64,000 nucleotides of DNA from Niabella aurantiaca DSM 17617 (GCF_000374125.1 NZ_KB893628.1:78910-142909); one strand, 5' to 3'; shown: positions 35,652 through 45,937, counted from the first letter of the stretch. Numbers and translations are program-made. The notes: generated from the sequence alone by a model not told the origin.

Positions 35652-37814
35652 TTATCTCACCAGCTTCAACTCGTTAATAATATTTGTAGCACCACCCAGT
35701 TTATCGATGCACCACAGCACATAGCGGATATCCACATTGATGGTCCGGTTAAGGTCTTTGTCAAACGCCAGCTTATGGCTCAGCGCCTCGTAGTTCCCAT
35801 CAAAGGCCAGGCCGATCAACTCACCCCTGCCATTGATCACCGGTGAGCCGGAATTGCCACCGGTAATATCATTGGAGGTAATGAAGTCCACGACCAGGTC
35901 TTTACGAACAGGATCTGCATATTGCCCGAAATCCTTTTTCTTCAGCAATTCTATCTGTTTTTTGGGAAGGTCGTATTCATAATCGCCCGGCTTGTATTTT
36001 TCCAGGATCCCCTTCGCCGTGGTTACATAATCGTAAAATACCGCATCGCGCGGCTTATAGGCTTTTACCTGTCCATAGCTTACACGCATAGTAAACGTAG
36101 CATCCGGGTACATCATTTTTGCTTTATCCGGGTCCATTGCCATCACCCCTTTCAGATATAAACGGCCATAATCACTATTCTTTGCCGTAAACTCCTGGTA
36201 TTTAGGGCCAACACGCTCCTGGTAATTGCGGATAAACGCCCCTGCCAGCGCAAAAGCCGGGTCGGCATCCAGCGCTTTTAAATCCGGCTTTTCCGTAAAG
36301 CTTTTCCACCGGGCATCATCAAAGACCAGGGTGTTTGCAAATACATCTGCGGCATATTTTTTATAGGTGTCGCCTTCAGAAAGACTTCCGTATTTCGACT
36401 GAAGGCCGTCGTAGAAGGCGGCAGGCTGCTGGCTTTTGTCTACATTTTCATAGAACATCCGGACAACTGCAGCCAGGATGTTCTGATCCGAAGGCTTGTC
36501 TTCTTCCTTTAAGAACGCTTCGCGGGCAGCAACGGCACCCTCTACTATTTTTGCCAGCTCTTCTTTGGCGGCTTCTGTTACCAGCGCATTTCTCAGCGGT
36601 ATCAGCGACGCTGCAAAGTCAATGAGCGGGGACCCCATAATACCCTCGTTCAGATATACGCGGGCCTTTGCATAGGGTCTCCACGCGTCATAAGCCTTTG
36701 CCCAGTCTGCAAAAACATGCTCGTATTCGGATTTCCCTTTTGCCCAGGCATTGAATCGGTCTTCGGCAGCCTTTTTCTGCCCGTAAACATCATACTTCAG
36801 CAATTGCCTGGTTTCCCCGTCGAAAAATTTCCAGTAATTGGCAATCCCCGCATAGCTGGATGCCAGCTTTAATTTTATGGCCGGGTCTTTTTTCATCTGC
36901 TCAAACATATATTTCAGACGCACATCCCGGAGCGTTACGAGGGCAGGATTGTTTACATTTGTGGCCAGTTTGATCCCATAGGATGATTCATAACGGTTGG
37001 TACCGCCGGGATATCCCCAGATCATGGCAAAATCTCCTTCTTTCACTCCCTTTAATGACACCGGTAAATACCACTTTGGTTTCAGCGGCACATTTGCCGG
37101 GTCATAAGCCGCGGGCTGGTTCTGTTTGTTGGCATATACCCGGAAAATGGAAAAATCGCCGGTGTGGCGGGGCCATTCCCAGTTGTCCGTATCCCCGCCA
37201 AATTTTCCCACGGCCTCCGGCGGGGTTCCTACCAGGCGGATATCATGGTAGCGCTCGTACACAAATGCCAGGTACTGGTTGCCTTTAAACAAAGGACTTA
37301 CCCGGGTTTCAATACTTTTGGCCGCATTGCTCATGCGTTTGTTAATGGCCGCCAGCACCTCCGTCTGTTTGCCGGCTCGTTCTTTTCCGCTCAGCGGGCC
37401 CAGTGCTGCCATTACCTCTTTGGTCACATCCTCGATCCGCAGCAGGAACTGAACGCTCAGGCTGGTTTTGATCTCTTCGCCCCGGTTACGGGCATAAAAG
37501 CCGTCTCTCAGGAAGTTATGATCCACGGTACTGGCACCGGCAATGGCGTCATAGCCGCAGTGGTGATTGGTAAAGATCAATCCTTCAGCACTTACAATTT
37601 CACCGGTACACCCTCCGCCAAAGATGATGATGGCGTCCTTCAGCGAGTTCTTATTGATACTGTACAATTGTTCCTTGCTCAGCTTCAGGCCCTTTTTTAC
37701 CATGTCGTTATACACCTGCCGGCCCAGCAATTGCGGCAGCCACATTCCCTCATCCGCATAGGAGCGGAACACTGCGGTAACCAACACCAGCAGTAACAGA
37801 AAACCTCTCTTCAT
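35652..37814 (-). CDS. S46-family dipeptidyl-peptidase (DPP7/DPP11 type)
   Basis: The 720-residue protein has a signal peptide (1-20, ending SYAD) and the S46 start DEGMWLP. The chymotrypsin-like triad is visible: His in FTNHHCGYDA (84/85), Asp in GGDTDNWEW (208-210) and Ser in GGNSGSPVING (about 653). Length fits the family (about 700-720). These periplasmic enzymes remove dipeptides from oligopeptide N-termini, feeding amino acid uptake. The residue after FD in AFDGNYEALS is Gly, which I associate with the broad, hydrophobic-P1 DPP7 type, not acidic-P1 DPP11; that subtype call is tentative. Confidence 0.94.
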   Translation of the reverse strand: MKRGFLLLLVLVTAVFRSYADEGMWLPQLLGRQVYNDMVKKGLKLSKEQLYSINKNSLKDAIIIFGGGCTGEIVSAEGLIFTNHHCGYDAIAGASTVDHNFLRDGFYARNRGEEIKTSLSVQFLLRIEDVTKEVMAALGPLSGKERAGKQTEVLAAINKRMSNAAKSIETRVSPLFKGNQYLAFVYERYHDIRLVGTPPEAVGKFGGDTDNWEWPRHTGDFSIFRVYANKQNQPAAYDPANVPLKPKWYLPVSLKGVKEGDFAMIWGYPGGTNRYESSYGIKLATNVNNPALVTLRDVRLKYMFEQMKKDPAIKLKLASSYAGIANYWKFFDGETRQLLKYDVYGQKKAAEDRFNAWAKGKSEYEHVFADWAKAYDAWRPYAKARVYLNEGIMGSPLIDFAASLIPLRNALVTEAAKEELAKIVEGAVAAREAFLKEEDKPSDQNILAAVVRMFYENVDKSQQPAAFYDGLQSKYGSLSEGDTYKKYAADVFANTLVFDDARWKSFTEKPDLKALDADPAFALAGAFIRNYQERVGPKYQEFTAKNSDYGRLYLKGVMAMDPDKAKMMYPDATFTMRVSYGQVKAYKPRDAVFYDYVTTAKGILEKYKPGDYEYDLPKKQIELLKKKDFGQYADPVRKDLVVDFITSNDITGGNSGSPVINGRGELIGLAFDGNYEALSHKLAFDKDLNRTINVDIRYVLWCIDKLGGATNIINELKLVR

Positions 37815-38187
37815 TCGATTTATCGATTTTTTTTAATTTAAAATAATGAGGCGGCAGCCTCCTTAACAAGCGCCCAAACATACAACAAATGTTCGCAAGT
37901 TTTCATAGGATGTTGACAGACGGCTGTTTATAACCGCTCGTCTTTAGATGGTTATTAAAAAAAGGCGGATTTCATTAACAGAAATATGATAAAAAGAACC
38001 TGTATTTAAATAAACGGGATGCAGCAGTACTAAAAATTGTTTTTGATAAAATAAGGCGTTACAGCTGCCCCGGTTGGGGCTTCTCTTTGGACGGGCAACA
38101 TGCATCCCCCGGGTTTCTGCTAACTTTATATGGTTGCCGGGTTCGATGATCCCTGAGCCGGACGTTATAAAACCACAGGACCTTCCG
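37815..38187. other. divergent intergenic region, S46 peptidase / DUF4038 genes
   Basis: These 373 bp contain a perfect -7 element for the peptidase gene (minus strand TATGTTTG, 37875-37882), a small GAGGC-TGCC-GCCTC hairpin in its leader near 37849-37862, and a 7/8 -7 match TAACTTTA (38121-38128) for the DUF4038 gene. An in-frame extension of the DUF4038 protein upstream to 38074 is not protein-like. Confidence 0.5.
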
Positions 38188-39603
38188 ATGAAAAAAACGG
38201 CCTTTTTATTCTTATGCCTGCTTTGCGGTTCCGCATACGCGCAGGTAAGTGTTGATGCCACAAGAACCTTTTTACAGGAAAAGGGAAAGCCCTTTTTCTG
38301 GCTGGCAGATACGGGCTGGGAGCTCTTTCACCGGCTGAGCCGGGAAGAAGCAAGGCATTACCTGGATATACGGCAGCAGCAGGGCTTCAATGTTGTTATG
38401 GCTGTTGCGTTGGGTGAGCTGGACGGCATCCGCAAGCCGAATGATTATGGCGACCGGCCTTTCAAAAGCCTGGCTCCGCTAAAATGGGATGCAACACCCG
38501 GCAATGACCCGGCAAACGCGGCGGAATATGACTATTGGGATCATGTGGATTTTGTGATCCGGGAGGCCGCCAAAAGAAATATGTATATCGGTTTGTTACC
38601 GGCATGGGGCGACAAAGTGGTTCCCGGTGCCGCAGGTCCTGTGATCTTTACCAATCCGGGTATTGCCTTTGCATACGCAAAAAAATTAGCCGAACGGTAT
38701 AAAGATCAAAAAAACATCATCTGGATCCTGGGAGGCGACCGGCCGGCCGTTGCCGGCGCTGCTGATTACCGCCCTGTTTGGCGGGCTATGGCCAAAGCCA
38801 TACAGGAAGTAATGGGAAGGGACATCTTTATTGCATATCATCCTCAACAGCGCACCAGCGCATACTTTAAAGAGGAGGATGCATGGTTAAGTATAAATGC
38901 CATTCAAAGTGGCCACGCTGCACGGGACATACGCGTATGGGATCTTGTAAGCGCCGGTCTGAAAGCCGTTCCCAAACGGCCCTTTATGGATCTGGAACCC
39001 TGCTATGAGGACCATCCTGTTTTTCCCTGGGATGGTCAATGGACAAGGGCCGGAAGAGGTTATTTCTCCGACTACGATGTGCGCGCAAGGATCTACCGGG
39101 GCGTGTTTTCCGGCGGTTGTGGCGCGGTATACGGGCATCACCAGGTATGGCAGTTTACAGACACCAGCAGAAATAAACCTTTGTTTATTGGAGACACGCT
39201 TATCGGGTGGAAAAAAGCGATCCAGTCGCCGGGCGCCTGGCAGATGCAGCATCTCAAAAAGCTCCTGTTGGCGCATCCGGATTTTCACCGGGAAGAAGAC
39301 AGCCTGCTCATTGCGTCGGACAGGGGAACCAATTACCGGGATCGCATCATCGCCACCCGGAACCAAAAGAAGACCTACGCCCTCATCTATCTTCCGCAGC
39401 CCCATACAATACGGGTGAACCTCGATCGCCTGCAGCAGGGTAACAAAAAAATAAGCTGGTTCGATCCCGTAACCGGAGCGTCACACCTGCTGCCACAGCA
39501 ATATGACAGAGGAATACAAACTTTTGACCCCCCGGCTAAAGAGCCAAAAGACTGGGTGCTGGTCATAGATATATCCGGGTTTGCATTAAAAGCCGCTTTA
39601 TAA
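38188..39603 (+). CDS. DUF4038-type glycoside hydrolase (GH140-like)
   Basis: From the ATG at 38188 the product is 471 residues with signal peptide MKKTAFLFLCLLCGSAYAQ. The TIM-barrel pattern is that of DUF4038: FFWLADTGWELFHRL, QGFNVVMAVALGE, DYWDHVDFVIREAAKRNMY, and the putative catalytic Asp in WILGGDRP and Glu in FMDLEPCYEDH. A C-terminal DUF5060/collagen-binding-like beta domain (KISWFDPVTG) follows. GH140 members cleave apiose from rhamnogalacturonan-II side chains, but many DUF4038 proteins have other or unknown substrates. It is monocistronic and not in a visible polysaccharide locus. Confidence 0.88.
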   Translation: MKKTAFLFLCLLCGSAYAQVSVDATRTFLQEKGKPFFWLADTGWELFHRLSREEARHYLDIRQQQGFNVVMAVALGELDGIRKPNDYGDRPFKSLAPLKWDATPGNDPANAAEYDYWDHVDFVIREAAKRNMYIGLLPAWGDKVVPGAAGPVIFTNPGIAFAYAKKLAERYKDQKNIIWILGGDRPAVAGAADYRPVWRAMAKAIQEVMGRDIFIAYHPQQRTSAYFKEEDAWLSINAIQSGHAARDIRVWDLVSAGLKAVPKRPFMDLEPCYEDHPVFPWDGQWTRAGRGYFSDYDVRARIYRGVFSGGCGAVYGHHQVWQFTDTSRNKPLFIGDTLIGWKKAIQSPGAWQMQHLKKLLLAHPDFHREEDSLLIASDRGTNYRDRIIATRNQKKTYALIYLPQPHTIRVNLDRLQQGNKKISWFDPVTGASHLLPQQYDRGIQTFDPPAKEPKDWVLVIDISGFALKAAL

Positions 39604-39678
39604 TACGTTGCCGTTCTGAACTCGTTTCAGAACCTACCTCTACATTCAGCCCTTTTAAGGATACCGTGCCTGAGGCCG

Positions 39679-40647
39679 CTACTGATATATTTCTGCATTT
39701 ACAATTGCCGGCAGCCGCTCACCCCTCAGCCCGGCGATCACATTCCTTGCTGCCATCACGGCCATCGCGTTACGGGTTTCTACTGTGGCCGAACCGATAT
39801 GCGGCAGCACGCATACATTGGGCATTTTGAGCAGGGGATTGGCCGGGTCCATCGGTTCGGGGCTGGTCACATCCAGCCCGGCTCCCCAAATGATACCGCT
39901 TTCCAGGGCCGCTTTCAGATCCCCTTCATGATGCAGTCCCCCTCTTGCAGTATTGACAAAAATGGCATTCCGTTTCATTTTTCCAAAAGCATCCTTATTA
40001 AAAAGCGCTTTTGTTTCCGGCGAAAAATTGGCATGTAAGGAAAGCACATCGCTTTGCACCAGCAGCTCCTCAAAAGAAACATACCGGGCTTCCAGCTCTT
40101 TTTCTGCTGCCGGATTGGGCTTCCGGTTGTGATAAATCACAGACATATCAAATGCTGCCCGGCATTTTTTCGCCATCTCATAACCAATGTTTCCCAGGCC
40201 GAATATTCCCAGTGTTTTACCATTCAGTTCAATACCCAAATCGGCAACCGGATCAAATTCCTGCCATTTTCCATCCAGGATCTTATGATAATTATAAAAA
40301 GCCTTACGGGATGTTGCCAGCATGAGGAGAAAGGCCGTATCTGCCGTGACCCCGCTCAGGACCCCGGGCGTATTGCCCACCGGTATCTTTAGCCGGGTGG
40401 CTGCAGCGATCTCTACATTATCATAGCCCACAGAAAAAAGGGACAGTACTTTTAAATGACTGCAGGCCTTCAGAAAAGCAGCGTCTGCCCTTACAAAGCC
40501 GACGCTCAGCAGCGCATCGTATGACTGTACCTGCGCGATCAGCTCCTCCTGCGAAAGCTTCTTGTCTGCAATGGCAAAATTGACCCCGGCTTCTTTTAAC
40601 AGCTGCAAACCTGCCTCCGGAATTTGCTTCGTAATGAATGCGTTCAT
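39679..40647 (-). CDS. D-isomer-specific 2-hydroxyacid dehydrogenase (glyoxylate/hydroxypyruvate reductase type)
   Basis: The protein has 322 residues from ATG at 40647 (MNAFITKQIPEAGLQLL); the 15-residue upstream extension is not conserved-looking. It has the Rossmann motif GIFGLGNIG, the catalytic Arg in NTARGG, Glu in TSPEPMD and His in LPHIGSAT. It reduces small 2-keto acids with NAD(P)H in the cytoplasm. HNRKPN after the second Rossmann strand (basic residues) suggests NADPH preference (inference). It is convergent with the DUF4038 gene and divergent from the PadR gene. Confidence 0.92.
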   Translation of the reverse strand: MNAFITKQIPEAGLQLLKEAGVNFAIADKKLSQEELIAQVQSYDALLSVGFVRADAAFLKACSHLKVLSLFSVGYDNVEIAAATRLKIPVGNTPGVLSGVTADTAFLLMLATSRKAFYNYHKILDGKWQEFDPVADLGIELNGKTLGIFGLGNIGYEMAKKCRAAFDMSVIYHNRKPNPAAEKELEARYVSFEELLVQSDVLSLHANFSPETKALFNKDAFGKMKRNAIFVNTARGGLHHEGDLKAALESGIIWGAGLDVTSPEPMDPANPLLKMPNVCVLPHIGSATVETRNAMAVMAARNVIAGLRGERLPAIVNAEIYQ

Positions 40648-40872
40648 GTATGAGAATCGAGATTTGAGATTTAAGAATCGAGAACCGGGCATCCGGAAAC
40701 TCCGACAGGCTCCGGCAACCAGCCTTAGCCATTAAACAGGGTGTGGTGCATGAAGGATCCCATTCGCCATTCACTCCATTGCCCATCCGCTCATCGCCAA
40801 CGAAGCTACCGCTATTCACCGACATTTTACTTCCTTTTACCCGGCAAAATACACCAAACAAGGTACTATGCA

Positions 40873-40904
40873 TTGCCAAATACTAAATTACTCCAATATC
40901 TTTG
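40873..40904 (+). promoter_or_regulatory. promoter of the PadR/PspC operon
   Basis: TTG at 40873-40875 and a perfect -7 element TATCTTTG at 40897-40904 have good spacing. The leader to the ATG at 40921 is about 10 nt. Confidence 0.65.
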
Positions 40905-40920
40905 TGAAACAATCAGCAAA

Positions 40921-41253
40921 ATGAACATCGATAATACACAGAGCCAGATGCGAAAAGGGATCCTGGAATTTTGCATCCTCTCTGTGATCAAACGGGGGGA
41001 AGCCTACCCCAGCGACATTATAGAAGAAATGCGGGCCTCGGGACTGCAGATCCTAGAAGGAACGCTTTACCCCCTGCTAACCCGGTTAAAAAACGCCGAA
41101 ATGCTTACCTACCGCTGGAAAGAAAGCAATAGCGGACCGCCCCGGAAATATTTTTCCCTGACAAAAAAGGGAGAAGGATTTTATAAGGAGCTGGAGCAGA
41201 CCTGGAACGAGCTTTCCAATGCCGTTAATACCTTAAGTACGAAAACCCTATAA
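40921..41253 (+). CDS. PadR-family transcriptional regulator
   Basis: The 110-residue protein from ATG at 40921 has the PadR winged helix: MRKGILEFCILSVI, EAYPSDIIEEM, the turn LEGTLYPLLTRL and the wing YRWKESNSGPPRKYFSLTKKG, with a C-terminal dimerisation helix. An upstream in-frame ATG exists at 40741, but the promoter at 40873-40904 excludes it. It probably represses its own operon, including the HAAS/PspC membrane protein 16 bp downstream, a widespread regulator-sensor arrangement. The inducer is unknown, probably envelope stress. Confidence 0.93.
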   Translation: MNIDNTQSQMRKGILEFCILSVIKRGEAYPSDIIEEMRASGLQILEGTLYPLLTRLKNAEMLTYRWKESNSGPPRKYFSLTKKGEGFYKELEQTWNELSNAVNTLSTKTL

Positions 41254-41269
41254 CTACAAAACAACGATA

Positions 41270-43426
41270 ATGAAACAGATCATCAACATACAATTAGGCG
41301 GCCGCAGCATTGCTATGGAAGATACCGCAGCCCAGAAGGTACAGCAATACCTGGACAGCCTGCGGGTGCATTTTTCGAAGGAGCCGGGTAAAGATGAGAT
41401 CCTTTCTGATATTGAAGCCCGTTTTTCCGAACTGATGTTTGAAAAGATCAGGAAGGGCGCACCCCATATCACCGATGCGGATGTGGACGAAATGATCGCT
41501 ACCATGGGCCGCCCCGAAGATTTTGCCGAAGATGCGGAAGCGCAAAGCCAGGGCAGTACCTATACCCATTTTACAAGCGGGAGCCGTAAATTATACCGCG
41601 ATGCCAATAACAAAGTACTGGGGGGCGTATGCAGCGGGATAGCCAACTGGATCAACATCGACCCCTCTATTGTGCGGGTGCTGTTTGCCATCATTGCCTT
41701 CGGCAGCTTCGGCACAGGGCTGCTGATCTACATCCTGCTGTGGATCTTTCTGCCTTCCAGGAACCTGGAAGGGTACCAGGGCAAACGCCTGTTCCGCAAC
41801 CCGGATGATAAAAAGATCGGCGGAGTGGCCAGCGGCATTGCCGCTTATTTTGGAAAAGAAGCCAGGACCGTACGCCTGATCTTTGTACTGCCGCTTATCC
41901 TCAGCATCATCAACGGCATCTTCAGTCACGGGGACTTTGATCCCTTCCGGGGTGTATTTTTCAGTTCACTCAGCGGTACTTTCCTGACCGCCTATATTAT
42001 TCTCTGGATCGTTTTGCCCGAGGCCATCAGCCCTTACGAAAAAATGGAAATGCATGGCCAGCCGGTAGATCTCAATTCCATCAAACACAATGTCCAGAAT
42101 TCGATGGGTGATGTTACGGACCGGATCAAGAACTGGGGAAAGGAGGTGCAGCAATCCGCAGAACGGTTTGGCAAAGCCGGTAAAAGCTATGGCCACAACT
42201 TTGGACGGGAATTCGGCACTGCCGCCGGAAGAGGAGCCCGTGGCCTGGGGCATGGCATCGCCGTGGTGATCAAAGCATTTTTCCTGATCATTTTCGGAAC
42301 CATTATCTTTTCGCTCTTCATCGGGCTAATGGCCCTCGTGTTCAGCGGTTATGTATTTGCACCGTTCAATAATTTTTTATGGACCAGCGAAAACCAGCAA
42401 TTCCTTGCCTGGGCAACAGTGCTCCTGTTTATCGGCGCTCCCATTGTTGGCTCGGTGATCTGGCTGCTCCGCATGATCCTGAATGTAACCACGCCGGGCA
42501 ATTACCTGAGCTGGTTGTTTGGCGGACTCTGGGCTTTTGGATGGATCTTTCTGGTACTGTTCGTGGGCAGCATCTCCAAAGATTTTAAGAGGAATCGGAC
42601 CACTGAAACACCCACGGCCATCACGCAGCCCAAAAACGGAAAGCTGATCCTCACCGTCTCCCAGCCGGAGCTGGAATTCAACGGGGATTTCACCTGGATG
42701 CGCGACACGGACGGCGACCGCATCTCCGGTTTCAGTCTTACGAAAGACACCCTGAAATTGTCGGACATCTCCATCCGGTTTGAAAAAAGCCCGGACTCGC
42801 TGTATCACGTTTCCATCGACCGCCAGAGTTTCGGCAATACGGACGAAGATGCCCTGGCCCGACTGAATAAGATACACTATACGGTCGCTTCAACAGACAG
42901 TATCCTGGACCTGGCCAGCGGGTTTTCCATCGATAACACCAGTAAGTACCGGTTGCAACGGGTACAGGTAGTGGTACAGGTGCCTGTGGGTAAAAAGATA
43001 CAGCTGGACCCATCCGTAAACGAAAAACTCAATACACTCGATATTGATGTAGAATCCGGGAGGACCGGCATCCGCCGCATCCGCGAAAGAAGGAATTACC
43101 GTTTTTACACGCCAAATACAGCATATATCATGACGGCCGGCGGTATGCTGAAAAGTGAAAATGCAGCTGCGGAAAGCAGCAAGCCCGGCAGCGCCGACAC
43201 CGCTTACAGGTGGCAGGAACCGGCCGGCAGCGCCGATACTGCTATAAAAGAAGCGCCCGCCGGAGCATATCGCTATCCTCCCACAACTCCTCAAAAAGAC
43301 TCAGGGGCATACCGGTACGGGGGCGGCAGCAACAAACCGGAAAACCTTTCACAGGAAGAGCTAAACCGCTTGCTAAAGCAAAAAGAAAAAGAGATCGAAG
43401 AACTACGTAAAAAAGTACACCAGTAA
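41270..43426 (+). CDS. HAAS-PspC membrane protein with two PspC domains
   Basis: The 718-residue protein has, in order: an N-terminal helical HAAS-like segment (about 18-90, DEILSDIEARFSELMFEKI... ITDADVDEMIATMGRPEDF), a first PspC domain (about 108-170, VLGGVCSGIANWINIDPSIV), a second PspC domain (about 178-255, KIGGVASGIAAYFGKEARTV), three further membrane segments (about 335-430), a beta-rich C-terminal domain (about 455-620) that repeats strand-like DSLYHVSIDRQSFG units, and a charged coiled-coil end. PspC domains sense or respond to envelope stress. With the PadR gene it forms a two-gene operon. The double PspC plus large C-terminal domain is typical of Bacteroidota. Confidence 0.9.
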   Translation: MKQIINIQLGGRSIAMEDTAAQKVQQYLDSLRVHFSKEPGKDEILSDIEARFSELMFEKIRKGAPHITDADVDEMIATMGRPEDFAEDAEAQSQGSTYTHFTSGSRKLYRDANNKVLGGVCSGIANWINIDPSIVRVLFAIIAFGSFGTGLLIYILLWIFLPSRNLEGYQGKRLFRNPDDKKIGGVASGIAAYFGKEARTVRLIFVLPLILSIINGIFSHGDFDPFRGVFFSSLSGTFLTAYIILWIVLPEAISPYEKMEMHGQPVDLNSIKHNVQNSMGDVTDRIKNWGKEVQQSAERFGKAGKSYGHNFGREFGTAAGRGARGLGHGIAVVIKAFFLIIFGTIIFSLFIGLMALVFSGYVFAPFNNFLWTSENQQFLAWATVLLFIGAPIVGSVIWLLRMILNVTTPGNYLSWLFGGLWAFGWIFLVLFVGSISKDFKRNRTTETPTAITQPKNGKLILTVSQPELEFNGDFTWMRDTDGDRISGFSLTKDTLKLSDISIRFEKSPDSLYHVSIDRQSFGNTDEDALARLNKIHYTVASTDSILDLASGFSIDNTSKYRLQRVQVVVQVPVGKKIQLDPSVNEKLNTLDIDVESGRTGIRRIRERRNYRFYTPNTAYIMTAGGMLKSENAAAESSKPGSADTAYRWQEPAGSADTAIKEAPAGAYRYPPTTPQKDSGAYRYGGGSNKPENLSQEELNRLLKQKEKEIEELRKKVHQ

Positions 43427-43531
43427 CCGGCAGCGCCGGGGCCATCCCCGGCGCAGTCCAGCAATTTTTATTCTTCACTAAAAAAACAGGCATATCCCTG
43501 CAAGGGATCGTATTGCCCATACATTACAACC

Positions 43532-45937
43532 ATGCGCCCCATTGCAATCCTGATGTTCCTATCCGTCGTCCTGAACCATTTGCAGGCACAGGGACAACAC
43601 ACCGGCAAAACGGTCTCTGGTTTTGTGAAAGACAGTCTTTCAAAAGAGCCGCTGGCATTTGCCACCGTCACCGTTTTTACAAAGGCTTCTGTTCCCGACA
43701 CGGTGTTTTATTGCAATGAGCAGGGCTTTTTTAATACCCCCGTTCCCCCGGCCGGCCGGCTTGCATTCACCGCTACCGGCCATCATCAAAAAGTGGTTCC
43801 GGTCGATTCTTTTGGTTCCCTGCCCGAACCGGTCATTTACCTCAACCCGCAGCAGCAGGAGCTAAAGGGCGTAACGGTTTCTGCCGCCAAACCATTGATC
43901 CGGCGCGAAGTGGACAAGCTGGTCTATAATATAGAAGCCGACCCTGAAGCGAAGTTCCGCAACACGCTTGAGATCATGAAAAAAGTGCCCTTCCTTTCTG
44001 TAGATGCACAAGGGAACCTGCTGTTAAAAGGCAATTCCAGCTACCGGATCCTCATTAACGGAAAGCCGTCCGGTATGATGGATAACAATGCGGTAGAAGT
44101 ATTGAAAAGTCTTCCGGCAGCAACCATCCAGAGCATTGAAGTATATACAACCCCGCCTTCAAAATATGATGCGGAAGGCCTTTCGGGCATTATCAACATC
44201 ATCACCACCAAAAAGCCGGGGCAGGGCTACAAGGGCACTATTCATATCAGCGAAAGTATTCCAACCGGCGGGCCCGGCGCCGGCTTTTCCTTTACGGCCG
44301 TGCACAAAAAATTGGGGGTAGAGCTATACGGCGGTGCCAACATCAGCCGCAATCCTCCCGTACAAACGGGCACCACCCGGACAACAAGCGGCGATCAGCC
44401 AACATTGCTGACCGTTTCCGGTTCAGGCAAAAACGGCAATGATGGCCGGTACATCGGTTCCCAGTTCAGCTATGAGATCGACTCGCTCCAGCTGGTGACC
44501 GCGCAGCTCAATGCCAACGGATTTTATTCAAAAGGGAGCGCTTCAAGATCTTCTGCGCTGGAACAGGCCGGAACGCTGCTCCAGCAGTTCCGGCAGCAGA
44601 ACATGGTCCGCGGCAAAAACAATGGTTTTGACGGATCCCTGAATTACCAGCTGGGCTTTAAGAACAACAAATCCAAACTGCTCACCGCCTCCTACCGCTT
44701 TATGCAATACCGCACAGGGAGCCGGTCTGAAAATGCATTTACCGATCTGATCAACTATGATATCTCCGATTTTAATCAATTCAACAATACTTCCATACAG
44801 GAGCAGACCGGTCAGGCCGATTATATCCAGACCCTCAAAAAAATAAAACTGGAAGCCGGGGTAAAAGCCATCTTCCGGCAGCAAAAAAGCGATTTCCACA
44901 CCCTGCAATATGACGGCAGCTTTTTCTCAGAAGATCCGGCTCAGCAAAATGTATTCGTTAACGATCAAAAAGTGCTTTCAGCCTATAACACGTATCTGCT
45001 GGCAATAAAACAATGGAGCATTAAAGCCGGTGCAAGGCTCGAGCAAACCGTCAACCATATCCATTTTCAGTCCACAAATACAGCGGTCAACAATCAATAT
45101 TTCAACCTGGTACCTGCCATTGTCATCAACCGGAACAGCACAGGCGGCAGCTATATTAACCTGGGATATAACCAGCGGCTGAAGCGGCCCGGCATCAACC
45201 GGCTGAACCCCTTTGTAAACCGCTCCAACCCCGACTTTGAAGAAAGCGGGAACCCCGGTCTGAAAGCCACGCGGCTGCACAATTTTGACCTGGGCTACGG
45301 CTTTAACCGGAAGCAATCCGTAAACCTGGGGCTCAGCTATGCCTTTGCACACAACTTTGATTTAAGATCCTCCCGGTATGACCCGGCTACCCGCATCACT
45401 TATATTACCTATTCCAATTCCGGCGACATCGCCGCGCTGATGCTGAATGCAAACCTGAACCTGGCCGTTACAAAGGCGCTGAAAACGGTGATCAACGGCA
45501 ATCTCGCCCATTTCTGGATCGAGACAGATGCAGACGCTCAGTCTCAAAGACTGACCCGTTTTATTTATTCCGCATCCCTGAACAATACCTATACCTTCGA
45601 TAAAAACTGGACTGCTACGGCCTCTGCAGACTTTATCGGAAAGAACATTGCCCCGGCGCAGGTGCAGGGTACGGTGAATGGCTTTATAGCCACCAGTTTC
45701 AGCCTGAGTAAGGATCTGTGGAGCGATAAGCTGGCGGTATCTGCTTCTGTCAACAACCCGTTTACAAAATACCGTTCCAGCCGCACGGAAATAACGGGGT
45801 TCAACTTTATACAAACCGATCTTACAGAAACCTATTTCCGCAAAGCCAGCATCAGTGTCCGTTACAAGTTTGGCAGATTGAAACAGGACGTTAAACGAAA
45901 TAAACGAGGTATCAATAACAATGATGTAGCCAATTAA
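43532..45937 (+). CDS. outer membrane beta-barrel receptor (OMP_b-brl_3 type TonB-dependent family)
   Basis: The 801-residue protein has a signal peptide (about 1-20, ending HLQAQ), a carboxypeptidase-D-like domain (VSGFVKDSLSKEPLAFATV), a plug (about 115-230, with LLLKGNSSYRILINGKPSG and GLSGIINIITTKKPG) and a 14- to 22-strand barrel of the OMP_b-brl_3 family. The last residues are basic (KQDVKRNKRGINNND) with no terminal Phe, so the C-terminal tail is extended. Substrates of this family are mostly unknown. It is convergent with the TlpA/LytTR operon. Confidence 0.9.
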   Translation: MRPIAILMFLSVVLNHLQAQGQHTGKTVSGFVKDSLSKEPLAFATVTVFTKASVPDTVFYCNEQGFFNTPVPPAGRLAFTATGHHQKVVPVDSFGSLPEPVIYLNPQQQELKGVTVSAAKPLIRREVDKLVYNIEADPEAKFRNTLEIMKKVPFLSVDAQGNLLLKGNSSYRILINGKPSGMMDNNAVEVLKSLPAATIQSIEVYTTPPSKYDAEGLSGIINIITTKKPGQGYKGTIHISESIPTGGPGAGFSFTAVHKKLGVELYGGANISRNPPVQTGTTRTTSGDQPTLLTVSGSGKNGNDGRYIGSQFSYEIDSLQLVTAQLNANGFYSKGSASRSSALEQAGTLLQQFRQQNMVRGKNNGFDGSLNYQLGFKNNKSKLLTASYRFMQYRTGSRSENAFTDLINYDISDFNQFNNTSIQEQTGQADYIQTLKKIKLEAGVKAIFRQQKSDFHTLQYDGSFFSEDPAQQNVFVNDQKVLSAYNTYLLAIKQWSIKAGARLEQTVNHIHFQSTNTAVNNQYFNLVPAIVINRNSTGGSYINLGYNQRLKRPGINRLNPFVNRSNPDFEESGNPGLKATRLHNFDLGYGFNRKQSVNLGLSYAFAHNFDLRSSRYDPATRITYITYSNSGDIAALMLNANLNLAVTKALKTVINGNLAHFWIETDADAQSQRLTRFIYSASLNNTYTFDKNWTATASADFIGKNIAPAQVQGTVNGFIATSFSLSKDLWSDKLAVSASVNNPFTKYRSSRTEITGFNFIQTDLTETYFRKASISVRYKFGRLKQDVKRNKRGINNNDVAN

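Noticed and set aside
39613-39633. Inverted repeat GTTCTGAA / TTCAGAAC between the convergent DUF4038 and dehydrogenase genes, as a bidirectional terminator.
   Set aside because: No T-run on either side, so I cannot support termination.
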